A DNA stretch of 64,000 bases from Enterobacteriaceae bacterium RIT714 (GTDB taxonomy: Bacteria; Pseudomonadota; Gammaproteobacteria; Enterobacterales; Enterobacteriaceae). The translations under genes were made by a program, and so were the position numbers. The notes under the pieces are model-generated. The model was not told the DNA's origin. It did no database searches and was given only the letters and a program-made list of their open reading frames with translations. The stretch covers positions 124,001-188,000 of the forward strand of contig WJYB01000008.1 in the NCBI GenBank assembly GCA_009668015.1, read 5' to 3'. Position 1 is the first letter of the stretch. Each line of letters begins with the position of its first letter. Of this stretch, positions 9,367 to 19,138 are shown piece by piece.

Positions 9367-11649
9367 TTACATGGATTGAGTGAAGGTACGGGTGATAACG
9401 TCCTGCTGCTGTTCTTTAGTCAGGGAGTTAAAACGTACTGCGTAGCCAGATACACGAATGGTCAGCTGCGGATATTTTTCCGGGTTTTCCATTGCGTCGA
9501 GCAGCATTTCACGGTTCATCACGTTCACGTTCAGGTGTTGACCACCTTCGATGGATGATTCGTGATGGAAGTACCCGTCCATCAGGCCAGCCAGGTTGGT
9601 TTTACGCACCTCGTCGTCTTTACCCAGCGCATTCGGAACGATGGAGAAGGTATAAGAGATACCATCTTTAGCGTAAGCGAACGGCAGTTTAGCAACGGAG
9701 GTCAGAGAGGCAACAGCACCTTTCTGGTCACGGCCGTGCATTGGGTTAGCACCTGGACCGAATGGCGCGCCAGCACGACGACCATCTGGGGTGTTACCTG
9801 TTTTCTTACCATACACAACGTTAGAGGTGATGGTCAGAACAGACTGAGTTGGGATCGCGTTGCGGTAAGTTGTCAGTTTCTGAATTTTCTTCATGAAACG
9901 TTCAACCAGGTCAACGGCCATGTCATCTACACGAGAGTCGTTGTTACCAAACTGCGGGTATTCGCCTTCGATTTCGAAGTCGGTCGCCAGACCATCTTCG
10001 TCACGAATTGGTTTAACTTTCGCATATTTGATTGCAGACAGGGAGTCAGCCGCAACGGACAGACCTGCGATACCACATGCCATGGTGCGAACCACGTCAC
10101 GGTCATGCAGAGCCATCAGAGAGGCTTCGTAGCTGTACTTGTCATGCATGTAGTGGATGATGTTCAGGGCGGTGACATACTGCTTAGCCAGCCAGTCCAT
10201 GAAGTGATCCATACGATCCATCACTTCGTCGAAGTTCAGAACGTCGCCTTTGATTGGTTCAGATTTAGGACCAACCTGGATTTTCAGTTTTTCGTCCACG
10301 CCGCCGTTGATTGCATACAGCATGGTTTTCGCGAGGTTAGCACGCGCACCGAAGAACTGCATTTGCTTACCAACAACCATTGGGCTTACGCAGCAAGCGA
10401 TAGCGTAGTCGTCGTTGTTAAAGTCAGGACGCATCAGATCATCGTTCTCATATTGCAGAGAAGAGGTATCGATGGACACTTTAGCAGCGAATTTCTTGAA
10501 GTTCAGAGGCAGTTTTTCTGACCACAGAACGGTGATGTTTGGTTCCGGAGACGGGCCCATGGTGTACAGGGTGTTCAGGAAACGGAAGCTGTTTTTGGTA
10601 ACCAGAGTACGGCCATCAACGCCCATACCACCGATTGATTCTGTTGCCCAGATTGGGTCACCAGAGAACAGCTCATCATATTCTGGGGTACGCAGGAAGC
10701 GAACCATACGCAGTTTCATGACCAGGTGGTCAATCATTTCCTGTGCGTCTTGCTCGGTGATTTTGCCTGCTTTGATGTCGCGTTCGATGTAAGCATCCAG
10801 GAAGGTGGATACGCGACCGAAGGACATTGCTGCACCGTTCTGAGACTTAACAGCAGCCAGGTAGCCGAAGTAAGTCCACTGAATAGCTTCCTGAGCGTTG
10901 GTAGCAGGACCAGAGATATCGCAGCCATATTTAGCCGCCATCTCTTTGATCTGACCCAGTGCACGGTACTGTTCAGAGATCTCTTCACGCAGACGGATAG
11001 TCGCTTCCAGGTTTACGCCGTTTTCCAGATCGGACTGCAGAGAGACGAACTGAGCGTATTTGTCTTTCATCAGGAAGTCGATACCGTACAGCGCAACGCG
11101 ACGGTAGTCACCGATGATACGACCACGACCGTAAGCATCTGGCAGACCAGTCAGTACACCAGATTTACGGCAGTTCAGGATGTCTTTGGTGTAAACGTCA
11201 AACACGCCCTGGTTGTGAGTTTTACGGTATTCGCTGAAGATTTTTTTCAGCATTGGGTCCAGTTCGCGATCATACGCTTTGCATGAACCTTCAACCATTT
11301 TGATGCCACCGAACGGAATAATCGCACGTTTAAGTGGTTTTTCAGTCTGCAGACCAACGATTTTCTCAAGGGCTTTGTTGATGTAGCCAGCGTCGTGAGA
11401 AGTGATGGTAGAAGCAACGGTAGTGTCGAAATCAACTGGCGCATGAGTGCGGTTTTCCAGTTTAACGCCTTCCATTACGTTGTCCCACAGCTTGGTGGTT
11501 GCGTCAGTTGCACCAGCCAGGAAGGATTCGTCACCTTCATACGGGGTATAGTTTTTCTGAATGAAGTCGCGTACGTTGACTTCTTTCTGCCAGTCACCTT
11601 TCGCAAAACCTTCCCAGGCTGTGGCTAACTTTTCATTAAGCTCGGACAT
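9367..11649 (-). CDS. pflB: Pyruvate formate-lyase 1 (formate C-acetyltransferase)
   Basis: Glycyl-radical enzyme that converts pyruvate and CoA to acetyl-CoA and formate in anaerobic mixed-acid fermentation; 760 aa, the same as E. coli. The catalytic cysteine pair is in AIACCVSPM (about residue 420) and the radical glycine is in [10 protein letters not shown] (about residue 735). Codon use is that of a highly expressed gene, which leaves several long open frames on the opposite strand; these are shadows. It lies 50 bases after focA and shares the focA promoters. Confidence 0.99.
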   Translation of the reverse strand: MSELNEKLATAWEGFAKGDWQKEVNVRDFIQKNYTPYEGDESFLAGATDATTKLWDNVMEGVKLENRTHAPVDFDTTVASTITSHDAGYINKALEKIVGLQTEKPLKRAIIPFGGIKMVEGSCKAYDRELDPMLKKIFSEYRKTHNQGVFDVYTKDILNCRKSGVLTGLPDAYGRGRIIGDYRRVALYGIDFLMKDKYAQFVSLQSDLENGVNLEATIRLREEISEQYRALGQIKEMAAKYGCDISGPATNAQEAIQWTYFGYLAAVKSQNGAAMSFGRVSTFLDAYIERDIKAGKITEQDAQEMIDHLVMKLRMVRFLRTPEYDELFSGDPIWATESIGGMGVDGRTLVTKNSFRFLNTLYTMGPSPEPNITVLWSEKLPLNFKKFAAKVSIDTSSLQYENDDLMRPDFNNDDYAIACCVSPMVVGKQMQFFGARANLAKTMLYAINGGVDEKLKIQVGPKSEPIKGDVLNFDEVMDRMDHFMDWLAKQYVTALNIIHYMHDKYSYEASLMALHDRDVVRTMACGIAGLSVAADSLSAIKYAKVKPIRDEDGLATDFEIEGEYPQFGNNDSRVDDMAVDLVERFMKKIQKLTTYRNAIPTQSVLTITSNVVYGKKTGNTPDGRRAGAPFGPGANPMHGRDQKGAVASLTSVAKLPFAYAKDGISYTFSIVPNALGKDDEVRKTNLAGLMDGYFHHESSIEGGQHLNVNVMNREMLLDAMENPEKYPQLTIRVSGYAVRFNSLTKEQQQDVITRTFTQSM

Positions 11650-11699
11650 GTGATACCTACCTTCTTAAGTGGATTTTTTATTTACTGCCTGAGAAACCA

Positions 11700-12557
11700 T
11701 CAATGATGATTGTCGCCACGCAGGTAAATGACCCAGTATGTCAACCCAACCAGCAGACCCCCACCGATAATGTTCCCAATGGTGACAGGGATCAGGTTAT
11801 CTGTGATGAAATTCATAATGGTCAGATGAGAAAAACTTTCCGGGGTTGAACCGATAGCAGTCCAGAACTCCGGGCTCGCAAAGTTGCGGATTACAATACC
11901 CATCGGGATCATAAACATGTTTGCGATACTGTGCTCAAAGCCGCTGGCGACGAACATCGCTACTGGCAGAACCATGATCATGGCTTTGTCCATCAGGCTG
12001 CGTCCGGAGTAGCTCATCCAGACCGCCAGGCAGACCATCAGGTTTGCGAGGATGCCAAGAGCAACAGCTTCGATAAAGGTGTGATGCATTTTGTGTTCAG
12101 CGGTTTGCAGGACGTTAAGGCCCCAGCCACCGTTGGCGGTCATATACTCGCCCGACAACCACATAAGCAGAACAAAGAGCAAACAGCCAATCAGGTTGCC
12201 AACGTAGACATTAATCCAGTTGCGCGCTAGCTGGCCCCAGGTGATTCTTCCGCTCGCTTTCGCTACCACGATCAGCACCGTCGAGGTAAAGAGGTCGGCG
12301 CCGCAAATGACGCACAGAATCAAACCCAGTGAGAAGCAGATACCACCAATGAGTTTCGCAATACCAAAAGGCATCGCAGCAGTACCGGTAGTCGCAGTGA
12401 TGTAGAACACAAAAGCGATGGAGATGAACACACCAGCGGTAATCGCCAGATAGAACGTCGTCATCGGGTGTTTCGTTGCTTTATAGACACCCGCCTCTTC
12501 GGCAACTTTGGCCATCGCAGCTGGGAGTATTAGATCAAAAGGGTTGTCAGCTTTCAC
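11700..12557 (-). CDS. focA: Formate channel FocA (FNT family)
   Basis: Pentameric inner-membrane channel that exports or imports formate, 285 aa with six membrane helices. The start is GTG (V/M-KADNPFDL), as in E. coli; an in-frame start 42 bases upstream exists but lies between the P6-type promoter and the GTG and has no conserved sequence. Near the GTG is a purine-rich AAAGAGAGAG ribosome site. The central FEHSIANMFMIPMGI segment holds the conserved His of the family. First gene of focA-pflB, controlled by the FNR-type promoter just upstream. Confidence 0.97.
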   Translation of the reverse strand: MKADNPFDLILPAAMAKVAEEAGVYKATKHPMTTFYLAITAGVFISIAFVFYITATTGTAAMPFGIAKLIGGICFSLGLILCVICGADLFTSTVLIVVAKASGRITWGQLARNWINVYVGNLIGCLLFVLLMWLSGEYMTANGGWGLNVLQTAEHKMHHTFIEAVALGILANLMVCLAVWMSYSGRSLMDKAMIMVLPVAMFVASGFEHSIANMFMIPMGIVIRNFASPEFWTAIGSTPESFSHLTIMNFITDNLIPVTIGNIIGGGLLVGLTYWVIYLRGDNHH

Positions 12558-12589
12558 ACTAACTCTCTCTTTATTAAGTCGGCGACGAG

Positions 12590-12631
12590 ATACTAACAAA
12601 GCATTATAGAAGAGAAATTGATATAGATCAT
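12590..12631 (-). promoter_or_regulatory. focA-pflB promoter (P6-like) with class II FNR-type site
   Basis: On the minus strand, ATGAT-N4-ATCAA (12631 to 12618) matches the FNR consensus at 9 of 10 positions. TAGTAT at 12595-12590 is the -10 element. With a start at 12583 the FNR site is centred at -41.5 and the hexamer at -12 to -7. The E. coli pfl P6 promoter has this arrangement. A TATAAT at 12608-12603 lies too close to the FNR site to be the activated -10. Confidence 0.75.
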
Positions 12632-12884
12632 ATCTCGCCTGGCTTATAGGCCCGCAAAGCGCATGGTTTTACAGCAATTGCGGCGTAAGTTTTTGATTAT
12701 CCGTATAAAAATAAATTTTAAAAGTTGTGAAAAGAGTTGAATTATTTCCTGGGACCTCACCAGTAGCAGTTAATTAAAATGGAGTAATTACCCTAAAAAG
12801 TAACAGTAAAGCCCAGGTAAACATAATTATATTTACCTGTATTTAACTTTATTATTACATTCAATATTTATTGCCAGCGAAATA
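12632..12884. other. AT-rich upstream region of focA-pflB
   Basis: About 250 bases without a credible gene between the focA promoter and the ycaO terminator. It is clearly richer in A and T than its surroundings. In E. coli this interval holds further pfl promoters (P7 and others) and binding sites for ArcA, IHF and NarL. I could not pick out a second full FNR site or an unambiguous IHF site here. Confidence 0.5.
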
Positions 12885-12912
12885 ATAAAACGGGGCAATG
12901 AAATTGCCCCGT
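12885..12912 (-). terminator. ycaO terminator
   Basis: On the minus strand, ACGGGGCAAT pairs perfectly with ATTGCCCCGT around a 3-base TTC loop, followed by TTTATTATTT. It lies about 50 bases after the ycaO stop. Confidence 0.88.
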
Positions 12913-12963
12913 AATATAGCCCAGACACGTAAGTACGCCTACTATCTGTAATGCTATGTGCGC

Positions 12964-14724
12964 TTATTTTGACCAGTGAGCCGTTTTAGCGCGCTGCAGT
13001 TTTTCGTAGGCCTTGAGCAGTGACTGATGTGCCGGGAAGGCTTTCAGATCGCTGTCCACAGCCTGAAGACCATAGAACGGCGCTTCTCCACTCAGAGCGG
13101 CACTTGCCGCTTCAACTGCCTCTGCGCCATACATTCGTACGAAAGCGTTCAGATATTGCAGCGGCTGACGATCTTCTTCCTGAGACAGCAGCAGCAGAGT
13201 TTGCAGACAGCGATAGTAATTCGCCCGCTCTGCGCTGAAGACTGACTGGTTATATTCGATTGTCCATTCCGTCCAGGCCAGAGCCTGATCCAGGTCGCCG
13301 CCCGCCAGCGCCAGCATGGATTTCAGTTCGCCGATACGCAGGGTGTACCAGCCATTATCTTTACCGGTCGCCAGACCCAGCAGCTCACGCACGCGGGTAA
13401 GATCGTCATGGCCTTCATCATCCAGTTGGGCGATGAGGTTCAGATAATCATCTTTTTCCCACTCACTGCCTGGCAGCGCCAGCAGCGTCTCGCGCAGATG
13501 GCTACCCATACTGTTATTTGCCAGCCACAGATCTTCTGCAGGGTAAATATCAGACATGCCTGGGACGATAATACGGCAAGCGTAGACGCTCAGATGCTCG
13601 TAATCGGCGATGTAAACTTCTTTATCTTCAGCTTTGAAGATCGCCATCAACGTCGCGAACTCTTCTTCCGTCGTGCCAGAGAAGTTCCAGTCAACAAACG
13701 GGTAATCAGCGTCCTGTTTGAACATATCCCATGAGATCAAACCGCTGGAGTCGATAAAGTGTGTTTCCAGATTAGTGTGCTCACCCACTTCTTCGTCATC
13801 GAAGGTCGGCGGAGTAAAGACGTCAAGATCTTTCAGGCTACGGCCTTGCAGCAGTTCGGTTACGGTACGTTCCAGCGCCACGCCAAAGTCCGGGTGGGCG
13901 CCAAACGAAGCGAAGCAGGTACCGTTAGCTGGATTGAACAATACCACACAGATAACCGGGTATTTGCCGCCCAGAGAGCCGTCATAAGCGAAGATCGGGA
14001 AGCCTTCAGCTTCCAGTTTGGCGATGGACTCGACCACGCCCGGGTAGCGCGCCAGCACGTCGGCCGGAATTTCTGGCAGGCTGATCGATTCCGCGATAAT
14101 GCGATTTTTAATATGACGCTCAAACACCTCGGAAAGACCCTGAACCCGGGCTTCGTTGCGGGTGTTACCGGCAGACATACCGTTGGAAACGTACAAGTTA
14201 CCGACAATGTTCATCGGGATGTAAATGGTTTTTTCGTCAGACTGGCGGGTAAATGGCAGAGCGCAAATACCGCGTTCGTCGTTGCCCGACTGCAAATCAA
14301 CCAGCATGCCCGCGGTCAGTTCGTTATCAGGATCGTAGAACGCGCGCAGGCGCTCATCGAGAATACCCTCTGGCAATTCATCATCTTCAGTCAGCGGGAA
14401 CCATTTTTCGTTCGGGTAGTGAACGAATGGACCATTTGCAATCGTATCGCCCAGCCAAAAATCGGCGAAGAAATAGTTAGTCGACAGACGTTCGAAATAC
14501 TCGCCCAGCGCAGAAGCCAGAGCCGCTTTTTTAGTCGCGCCTTTACCGTTGGTAAAGCACAGCGCGCAGTCGGTATCACGAATATGGACAGACCAGACGT
14601 GTGGTACCGGGTTGAGCCAGGAGGCTTCTTCGATATTAAAGCCCAGGTCGGTCAGTTTTTGCTGGAAGCGAGCGATGGAATCTTCCAGAGCGGCGTCTTT
14701 GCCGGGGATAAACGTTTGAGTCAT
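12964..14724 (-). CDS. ycaO: YcaO, ATP-dependent accessory of RimO (ribosomal protein S12 methylthiotransferase)
   Basis: YcaO-domain protein, 586 aa, equal in length to E. coli YcaO. The family uses ATP to activate amide backbones; this non-azoline member aids RimO in beta-methylthiolation of S12 Asp88. The nucleotide-binding residues lie in conserved segments such as NGKGATKKAALASALGEYFER and NTRNEARVQGLSEVFERH. The C-terminal third is a TPR-like helical region. I chose the ATG giving MTQTFIPGKDA; the frame is open 33 bases more but without conservation. There is no nearby leader peptide or cyclodehydratase partner, so it is not a bacteriocin cluster. It is divergent from ycaP. Confidence 0.95.
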   Translation of the reverse strand: MTQTFIPGKDAALEDSIARFQQKLTDLGFNIEEASWLNPVPHVWSVHIRDTDCALCFTNGKGATKKAALASALGEYFERLSTNYFFADFWLGDTIANGPFVHYPNEKWFPLTEDDELPEGILDERLRAFYDPDNELTAGMLVDLQSGNDERGICALPFTRQSDEKTIYIPMNIVGNLYVSNGMSAGNTRNEARVQGLSEVFERHIKNRIIAESISLPEIPADVLARYPGVVESIAKLEAEGFPIFAYDGSLGGKYPVICVVLFNPANGTCFASFGAHPDFGVALERTVTELLQGRSLKDLDVFTPPTFDDEEVGEHTNLETHFIDSSGLISWDMFKQDADYPFVDWNFSGTTEEEFATLMAIFKAEDKEVYIADYEHLSVYACRIIVPGMSDIYPAEDLWLANNSMGSHLRETLLALPGSEWEKDDYLNLIAQLDDEGHDDLTRVRELLGLATGKDNGWYTLRIGELKSMLALAGGDLDQALAWTEWTIEYNQSVFSAERANYYRCLQTLLLLSQEEDRQPLQYLNAFVRMYGAEAVEAASAALSGEAPFYGLQAVDSDLKAFPAHQSLLKAYEKLQRAKTAHWSK

Positions 14725-14862
14725 GGCGGTCACTTTTATCGTACGTAAAGCGCGCAATGATACGGGTTTTGCGTGACAGGCGCTATCTTCGCGAGGGCTG
14801 CGGCGAAAATAAAAGACTCAGCTATGCTTATGAGCACTAACCTACTGTTAAGGCATATAAAA

Positions 14863-15555
14863 ATGAAAGCATTCGATCTCCATCGGATGGCGCTTGATAA
14901 AGTTCCTCTCGAATTTTTAGGGGAAGTGGCGTTGCGCAGCCTCTACACCTTTATTCTGGTCTTTCTGTTTCTCAAAATAACCGGACGGCGCGGTGTGCGT
15001 CAGATGTCGCTGTTTGAGGTTCTGATCATCCTGACTCTGGGCTCTGCGGCGGGCGACGTGGCTTTTTATGATGACGTGCCGATGATTCCGGTATTAATCG
15101 TCTTTATCACCCTGGCGTGCCTTTATCGTCTGGTGATGTGGCTGATGTCGAAAAGTGAAAAACTCGAAGATCTGCTGGAAGGCAAGCCGGTGGTGATTGT
15201 GGAAGAAGGGCAACTGGCCTGGGAAAAGGTGCGTAGTGCCAATATGACCGAGTTCGAGTTTTTTATGGAGCTTCGGCTTAACAGCGTCGAGCAACTTGGA
15301 CAAGTGCGGTTGGCCATTATGGAAACTAACGGGCAGATCAGCATTTATTATTATGACGATGAGGATGTAAAACCGGGGCTATGTATCCTGCCTGATGAAT
15401 GCGTAAAGCGCTTTACCCGGGTTCCGGAATCTGAAGAGTACGCCTGTATTCGTTGCAGCCATGTTGTTGCCATGCAGGCAGGAGAGCATCAATTATGTCC
15501 GCGATGTACAAATCCAGAATGGACGAAGGTCAGCAGAGCAAAAAGGATCGCCTGA
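14863..15555 (+). CDS. ycaP: DUF421-family inner-membrane protein YcaP
   Basis: 230 aa, as in E. coli. Three hydrophobic segments occupy about residues 20-110 (VALRSLYTFILVFLFLK and following), then a cytoplasmic DUF421 domain with the family segment MTEFEFFMELRLN. The C-terminus has two CxxC pairs (CIRC and CPRC) suggesting a small zinc ribbon. Function is unknown. The chosen ATG (MKAFDLHRM) agrees with E. coli; the frame is open for 90 bases upstream in the ycaO-ycaP promoter region. It is divergent from ycaO, and a weak hairpin separates it from serC. Confidence 0.9.
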   Translation: MKAFDLHRMALDKVPLEFLGEVALRSLYTFILVFLFLKITGRRGVRQMSLFEVLIILTLGSAAGDVAFYDDVPMIPVLIVFITLACLYRLVMWLMSKSEKLEDLLEGKPVVIVEEGQLAWEKVRSANMTEFEFFMELRLNSVEQLGQVRLAIMETNGQISIYYYDDEDVKPGLCILPDECVKRFTRVPESEEYACIRCSHVVAMQAGEHQLCPRCTNPEWTKVSRAKRIA

Positions 15556-15574
15556 CAGCTATTTTGTCGGTTTT
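15552..15574 (+). terminator. Weak hairpin terminator after ycaP
   Basis: CTGACA pairs with TGTCGG (one G-U) around a 7-base loop, then TTTT. It overlaps the ycaP stop codon and is weak. Confidence 0.4.
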
Positions 15575-15601
15575 GTGACAGCGAGCTGGCAGAATGTATT
15601 G

Positions 15602-15617
15602 TGTGACAGGGGGCACA
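15602..15617 (+). promoter_or_regulatory. CRP-like site upstream of serC
   Basis: TGTGA-N6-GCACA matches the CRP consensus TGTGA-N6-TCACA at 9 of 10 bases, about 110 bases before the serC start. The E. coli serC-aroA operon is known to be under opposing CRP and Lrp control. No single promoter stands out nearby, so activation and repression cannot be told apart from the sequence. Confidence 0.6.
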
Positions 15618-15717
15618 TTTCTCCGGCCATAAGTTTTAGACATTGCGGCGCGTGTCACTGAATGATAAAACCGATATCCACAGTTATAACTTATTGCTTT
15701 TAGCGTGGTGAGGGTAA

Positions 15718-16806
15718 ATGGCTCAGGTCTTCAATTTCAGTTCAGGTCCGGCAATGCTGCCGACGGATGTGCTTAAACAGGCTCAGCAAGAGCTTTGCGA
15801 CTGGCAAGGTCTTGGTACATCGGTGATGGAAATTAGCCATCGTGGAAAAGAGTTTATCCAGGTGGCGGAAGAGGCAGAAAAGGATTTTCGCGATCTGCTG
15901 AATATCCCCGCTAACTATAAAGTATTGTTCTGTCACGGCGGCGGACGCGGCCAGTTTGCGGGTATTCCGCTGAACCTGCTGGGCGACAAAACCACGGCGG
16001 ATTACGTGGATGCCGGTTACTGGGCTGCCAGTGCGGTGAAAGAAGCCAAAAAATACTGCGATCCCAATGTGATCGACGCCAAAATCACCGTGGATGGTCT
16101 GCGCGGTGTGAAACCGATGAGCGAATGGCAACTTTCTGATAACGCAGCTTATCTTCACTACTGTCCGAACGAAACAATCGACGGGATCGCCATTCACGAT
16201 ACCCCGAATTTTGGCGACAACGTGATTGTGACTGCCGATCTTTCATCCACCATTCTTTCTGGCCCGCTGGATGTCAGCCGTTACGGGGTCATTTATGCGG
16301 GTGCCCAGAAAAACATCGGTCCGGCAGGACTGACGCTGGTGATCGTGCGTGAAGATCTGCTGGGGAAAGCGCATGTCGCTTGCCCATCTATTCTGGATTA
16401 CACCGTGCTGAACGAGAATGACTCCATGTTCAACACGCCGCCTACGTTCGCCTGGTATCTCTCCGGCCTGGTCTTTAAATGGCTGAAGAAAAATGGCGGT
16501 GTGGCGCAGATGGACAAAATCAATCAGCAAAAATCTGACCTTCTGTACAGCGTTATTGATGGCAGTGATTTCTATCGTAACGACGTGGCTAAAGCCAACC
16601 GTTCTCGCATGAATGTGCCGTTCCAGCTTGCCGACAGCAATCTCGACAAACTGTTCCTCGAAGAATCGTTTGCCGCGGGACTGCATGCGCTGAAAGGCCA
16701 CCGGGTCGTCGGTGGGATGCGCGCCTCTATCTATAACGCGATGCCGCTGGAAGGCGTGACCGCGCTGACTGATTTTATGGTCGATTTCGAACGTCGCCAC
16801 GGTTGA
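15718..16806 (+). CDS. serC: Phosphoserine / phosphohydroxythreonine aminotransferase
   Basis: PLP-dependent class V aminotransferase, 362 aa. It makes 3-phosphoserine for serine and 4-phosphohydroxythreonine for pyridoxal phosphate synthesis. The N-terminus [11 protein letters not shown], the phosphate-binding HGGGRGQFA and the PLP-lysine segment [11 protein letters not shown] (about residue 198) are intact. It is the first gene of serC-aroA, with a leaky terminator-like hairpin in the 69-base gap. GGTGAGG precedes the ATG. Confidence 0.98.
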   Translation: MAQVFNFSSGPAMLPTDVLKQAQQELCDWQGLGTSVMEISHRGKEFIQVAEEAEKDFRDLLNIPANYKVLFCHGGGRGQFAGIPLNLLGDKTTADYVDAGYWAASAVKEAKKYCDPNVIDAKITVDGLRGVKPMSEWQLSDNAAYLHYCPNETIDGIAIHDTPNFGDNVIVTADLSSTILSGPLDVSRYGVIYAGAQKNIGPAGLTLVIVREDLLGKAHVACPSILDYTVLNENDSMFNTPPTFAWYLSGLVFKWLKKNGGVAQMDKINQQKSDLLYSVIDGSDFYRNDVAKANRSRMNVPFQLADSNLDKLFLEESFAAGLHALKGHRVVGGMRASIYNAMPLEGVTALTDFMVDFERRHG

Positions 16807-16822
16807 TTGTGCGTTTTTTCAC

Positions 16823-16848
16823 CCCCGTAGCACTGCTGCGGGGTTTTT
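16823..16848 (+). terminator. Intercistronic terminator/attenuator between serC and aroA
   Basis: CCCCGTAGC pairs with GCTGCGGGG (one G-U) around a 3-base loop, then TTTTT. It lies inside the operon, so it probably lowers aroA expression relative to serC rather than ending it. Confidence 0.8.
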
Positions 16849-16875
16849 ATTATGTTGATTTGAGAGTTAAGTTTC

Positions 16876-18159
16876 ATGGAATCCCTGACGTTAAAACCGA
16901 TCGCGCGGGTAGATGGCACCATTAATCTGCCTGGTTCAAAAAGTGTCTCGAACCGCGCTCTGCTGCTTGCAGCTCTGGCAAACGGCACCACTGTCCTCAC
17001 CAATTTGCTGGATAGCGATGACGTTCGCCATATGCTCAATGCGCTAAAAGCGTTGGGAGTTCACTATCAGCTGTCCGCCGATCGTACTCGCTGCGAAGTG
17101 ACGGGGAATGGCGGGGCGTTGCAGGCAGCCGGTGAACTGGAGCTGTTTCTTGGCAACGCGGGTACCGCGATGCGCCCACTGGCCGCTGCACTCTGCTTAG
17201 GCAGTAACTCTATTGTGCTGACCGGTGAGCCGCGGATGAAAGAGCGTCCGATTGGCCATCTGGTTGATGCTCTGCGCCAGGGCGGCGCAAAGATTGACTA
17301 TCTCGAGCAGGAAAACTATCCGCCAATTCGTTTGAACGGCGGCTTTACCGGCGGTGAAGTGGAGGTCGACGGCAGCGTTTCCAGTCAATTCCTGACCGCG
17401 CTACTGATGACTGCGCCGCTGGCACCGCAGGATACGGTCATCACCATTAAAGGCGATCTGGTCTCTAAGCCTTACATTGATATCACGCTGCATTTGATGA
17501 AAACGTTTGGTGTTGAGGTTGAAAATCAGGCGTATCAGCGCTTTGTGGTTCGCGGCGCTCAGCAGTATCAATCACCGGGAAATTATCTGGTTGAAGGCGA
17601 TGCATCCTCTGCGTCCTATTTCCTTGCTGCGGGCGCGATCAAAGGCGGCACGGTGAAAGTGACGGGTATTGGTCGTAACAGTGTGCAGGGCGATATCCGT
17701 TTTGCCGATGTTCTGGAAAAAATGGGTGCCACAATCGTCTGGGGGGATGATTTCATCTCCTGTACCCACGGTGAACTGAATGCGGTGGATATGGATATGA
17801 ACCATATCCCTGATGCGGCGATGACTATTGCCACCGCGGCGCTGTTTGCCAGAGGCACAACAACGCTTCGCAACATCTATAACTGGCGCGTGAAAGAGAC
17901 CGATCGCCTGTTCGCGATGGCGACTGAACTGCGTAAAGTGGGTGCTGAAGTGGAAGAGGGTGAGGACTTTATTCGCATCACTCCGCCTGCAAAACTGCTG
18001 GAGGCTGAGATTGGCACCTATAACGATCACCGTATGGCGATGTGTTTCTCGCTGGTGGCGTTATCGGATACCCCGGTGACCATTCTTGACCCGAAATGCA
18101 CCGCGAAAACCTTCCCGGATTATTTCGAACAGCTGGCGCGTATCAGCACGCTTGCCTGA
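16876..18159 (+). CDS. aroA: 3-phosphoshikimate 1-carboxyvinyltransferase (EPSP synthase)
   Basis: Sixth step of the shikimate pathway, joining PEP and shikimate-3-phosphate; 427 aa. The [17 protein letters not shown] segment (about residues 19-35) and [13 protein letters not shown] (about 91-103) are those of class I enzymes, with the Gly and Pro of GNAGTAMRP unchanged, so it should be a normal glyphosate-sensitive form. The C-terminal [11 protein letters not shown] is typical. It is the second gene of serC-aroA, ended by a perfect hairpin. Confidence 0.98.
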   Translation: MESLTLKPIARVDGTINLPGSKSVSNRALLLAALANGTTVLTNLLDSDDVRHMLNALKALGVHYQLSADRTRCEVTGNGGALQAAGELELFLGNAGTAMRPLAAALCLGSNSIVLTGEPRMKERPIGHLVDALRQGGAKIDYLEQENYPPIRLNGGFTGGEVEVDGSVSSQFLTALLMTAPLAPQDTVITIKGDLVSKPYIDITLHLMKTFGVEVENQAYQRFVVRGAQQYQSPGNYLVEGDASSASYFLAAGAIKGGTVKVTGIGRNSVQGDIRFADVLEKMGATIVWGDDFISCTHGELNAVDMDMNHIPDAAMTIATAALFARGTTTLRNIYNWRVKETDRLFAMATELRKVGAEVEEGEDFIRITPPAKLLEAEIGTYNDHRMAMCFSLVALSDTPVTILDPKCTAKTFPDYFEQLARISTLA

Positions 18160-18166
18160 TAAAATC

Positions 18167-18193
18167 ATGCCGCATCAACGGATGCGGCATTTG
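18167..18193 (+). terminator. aroA terminator hairpin
   Basis: ATGCCGCATC pairs perfectly with GATGCGGCAT around AACG, followed only by a short T-rich TTGCTT. The stem is very strong and the U-tract poor. Confidence 0.65.
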
Positions 18194-18268
18194 CTTACGC
18201 TTCCTGACGTTGTTCCCGCCCATTTCTTCTACACTCTGCTTCATTAATTCCGTAATTTGCACGCAAAG

Positions 18269-18298
18269 ATAACAGTTGCGCACTTTGGCGCGTATAAT
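18269..18298 (+). promoter_or_regulatory. cmk promoter with GC-rich discriminator
   Basis: ATAACA (4 of 6), 18 bases, then a perfect TATAAT at 18293-18298, followed by GCGCGGCG. A GC-rich discriminator is typical of promoters for translation genes under growth-rate and stringent control, which would fit read-through into rpsA. Confidence 0.65.
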
Positions 18299-18343
18299 GC
18301 GCGGCGTTCATGTTAACGGTATGCCTTAATGAAGGAGAAAAAG

Positions 18344-19027
18344 ATGACGGCAGCTGCCCCGGTAATCACCATTGATGGGCCAAGTGGCGCAGGGAAGGGT
18401 ACTCTGTGTAAGGCGATGGCGGAAGCATTGCAGTGGCATCTTTTAGACTCGGGAGCTATCTATCGCGTACTGGCTTTAGCGGCATTGCATCATCATGTGG
18501 ATGTCGCTTCAGAAGAAGCGCTGGTGCCTTTGGCTGCACATCTTGACGTACGCTTTGTTTCAACCAACGGCAATCTGGAAGTTATCCTCGAAGGGGAAGA
18601 CGTGAGCGGTGAAATCCGCACCCAGGAAGTTGCCAATGCTGCTTCTCAGGTGGCTGCGTTTCCGCGCGTTCGAGAAGCGCTTTTACGTCGACAGCGAGCA
18701 TTCCGTGAAGCACCCGGTTTGATTGCCGATGGACGCGACATGGGCACAGTGGTCTTCCCTGACGCCCCTGTTAAAATTTTCCTTGATGCCTCATCGGAAG
18801 AACGCGCGCAACGCCGCATGCTTCAGTTGCAGGAAAAGGGGTTTAGTGTTAACTTTGATCGCCTTTTATCCGAGATAAAAGAGCGCGACGACCGCGATCG
18901 TAATCGTGCTGTAGCGCCACTTGTTCCGGCAGAAGATGCCTTAGTACTCGATTCGACTCGTTTAACTATTGAGCAAGTGATTGAAAAAGCGTTACAATAT
19001 GCGCGCCAAAAACTGGCAATCGCATAA
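18344..19027 (+). CDS. cmk: Cytidylate kinase
   Basis: Phosphorylates CMP and dCMP with ATP; 227 aa as in E. coli. The P-loop GPSGAGKGT is at about residues 12-20, and the LID/NMP-binding arginines are in [14 protein letters not shown] chose the ATG giving [12 protein letters not shown], preceded by GAAGGAGA; an in-frame ATG 15 bases upstream would overlap the ribosome site. It is upstream of rpsA in the usual order; a promoter for rpsA lies in its last codons. Confidence 0.97.
   Translation: MTAAAPVITIDGPSGAGKGTLCKAMAEALQWHLLDSGAIYRVLALAALHHHVDVASEEALVPLAAHLDVRFVSTNGNLEVILEGEDVSGEIRTQEVANAASQVAAFPRVREALLRRQRAFREAPGLIADGRDMGTVVFPDAPVKIFLDASSEERAQRRMLQLQEKGFSVNFDRLLSEIKERDDRDRNRAVAPLVPAEDALVLDSTRLTIEQVIEKALQYARQKLAIA
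18969..18998 (+). promoter_or_regulatory. Internal promoter for rpsA inside the cmk 3' end
   Basis: TTGAGC, 18 bases, TACAAT (5 of 6), followed by ATGCGCGCC. The hexamers lie in the final codons of cmk, and the GC-rich discriminator is of the ribosomal-gene type. E. coli rpsA is also served by promoters in this position. Confidence 0.55.
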
Positions 19028-19099
19028 TCGCGACAGATTTGAAGTACCCCGCTGCAATGGATTGACGGTGGGTATGTGAAACAACCCCATCCGGCACGG

Positions 19100-19138
19100 A
19101 GCCAGGTGGACGTTATATTAACCTGAAGATTAAACATG
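19100..19138 (+). promoter_or_regulatory. rpsA translation start region without a strong Shine-Dalgarno
   Basis: Just before the ATG there is only a weak GAAG in CCTGAAGATTAAAC. E. coli rpsA lacks a canonical ribosome site too; its leader is folded and S1 binds it to repress its own translation. The same features here suggest autogenous control. Confidence 0.6.

Noticed and set aside
9562..11286. Several 100-320-codon frames opposite pflB
   Set aside because: Same codon-bias effect; none has a plausible start region or recognisable domain.
12964..14724. ycaO as part of a thiazole/oxazole-modified peptide cluster
   Set aside because: The neighbours are focA-pflB and ycaP; there is no precursor peptide, E1-like or dehydrogenase gene. 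Length and sequence match the RimO-accessory form.
18969..19027. TTGAAAAAGCGTTACAAT as a promoter with its adjacent TTGAAA as -35
   Set aside because: The spacing from TTGAAA to TACAAT is only 6 bases; the upstream TTGAGC at 18 bases is the acceptable -35.
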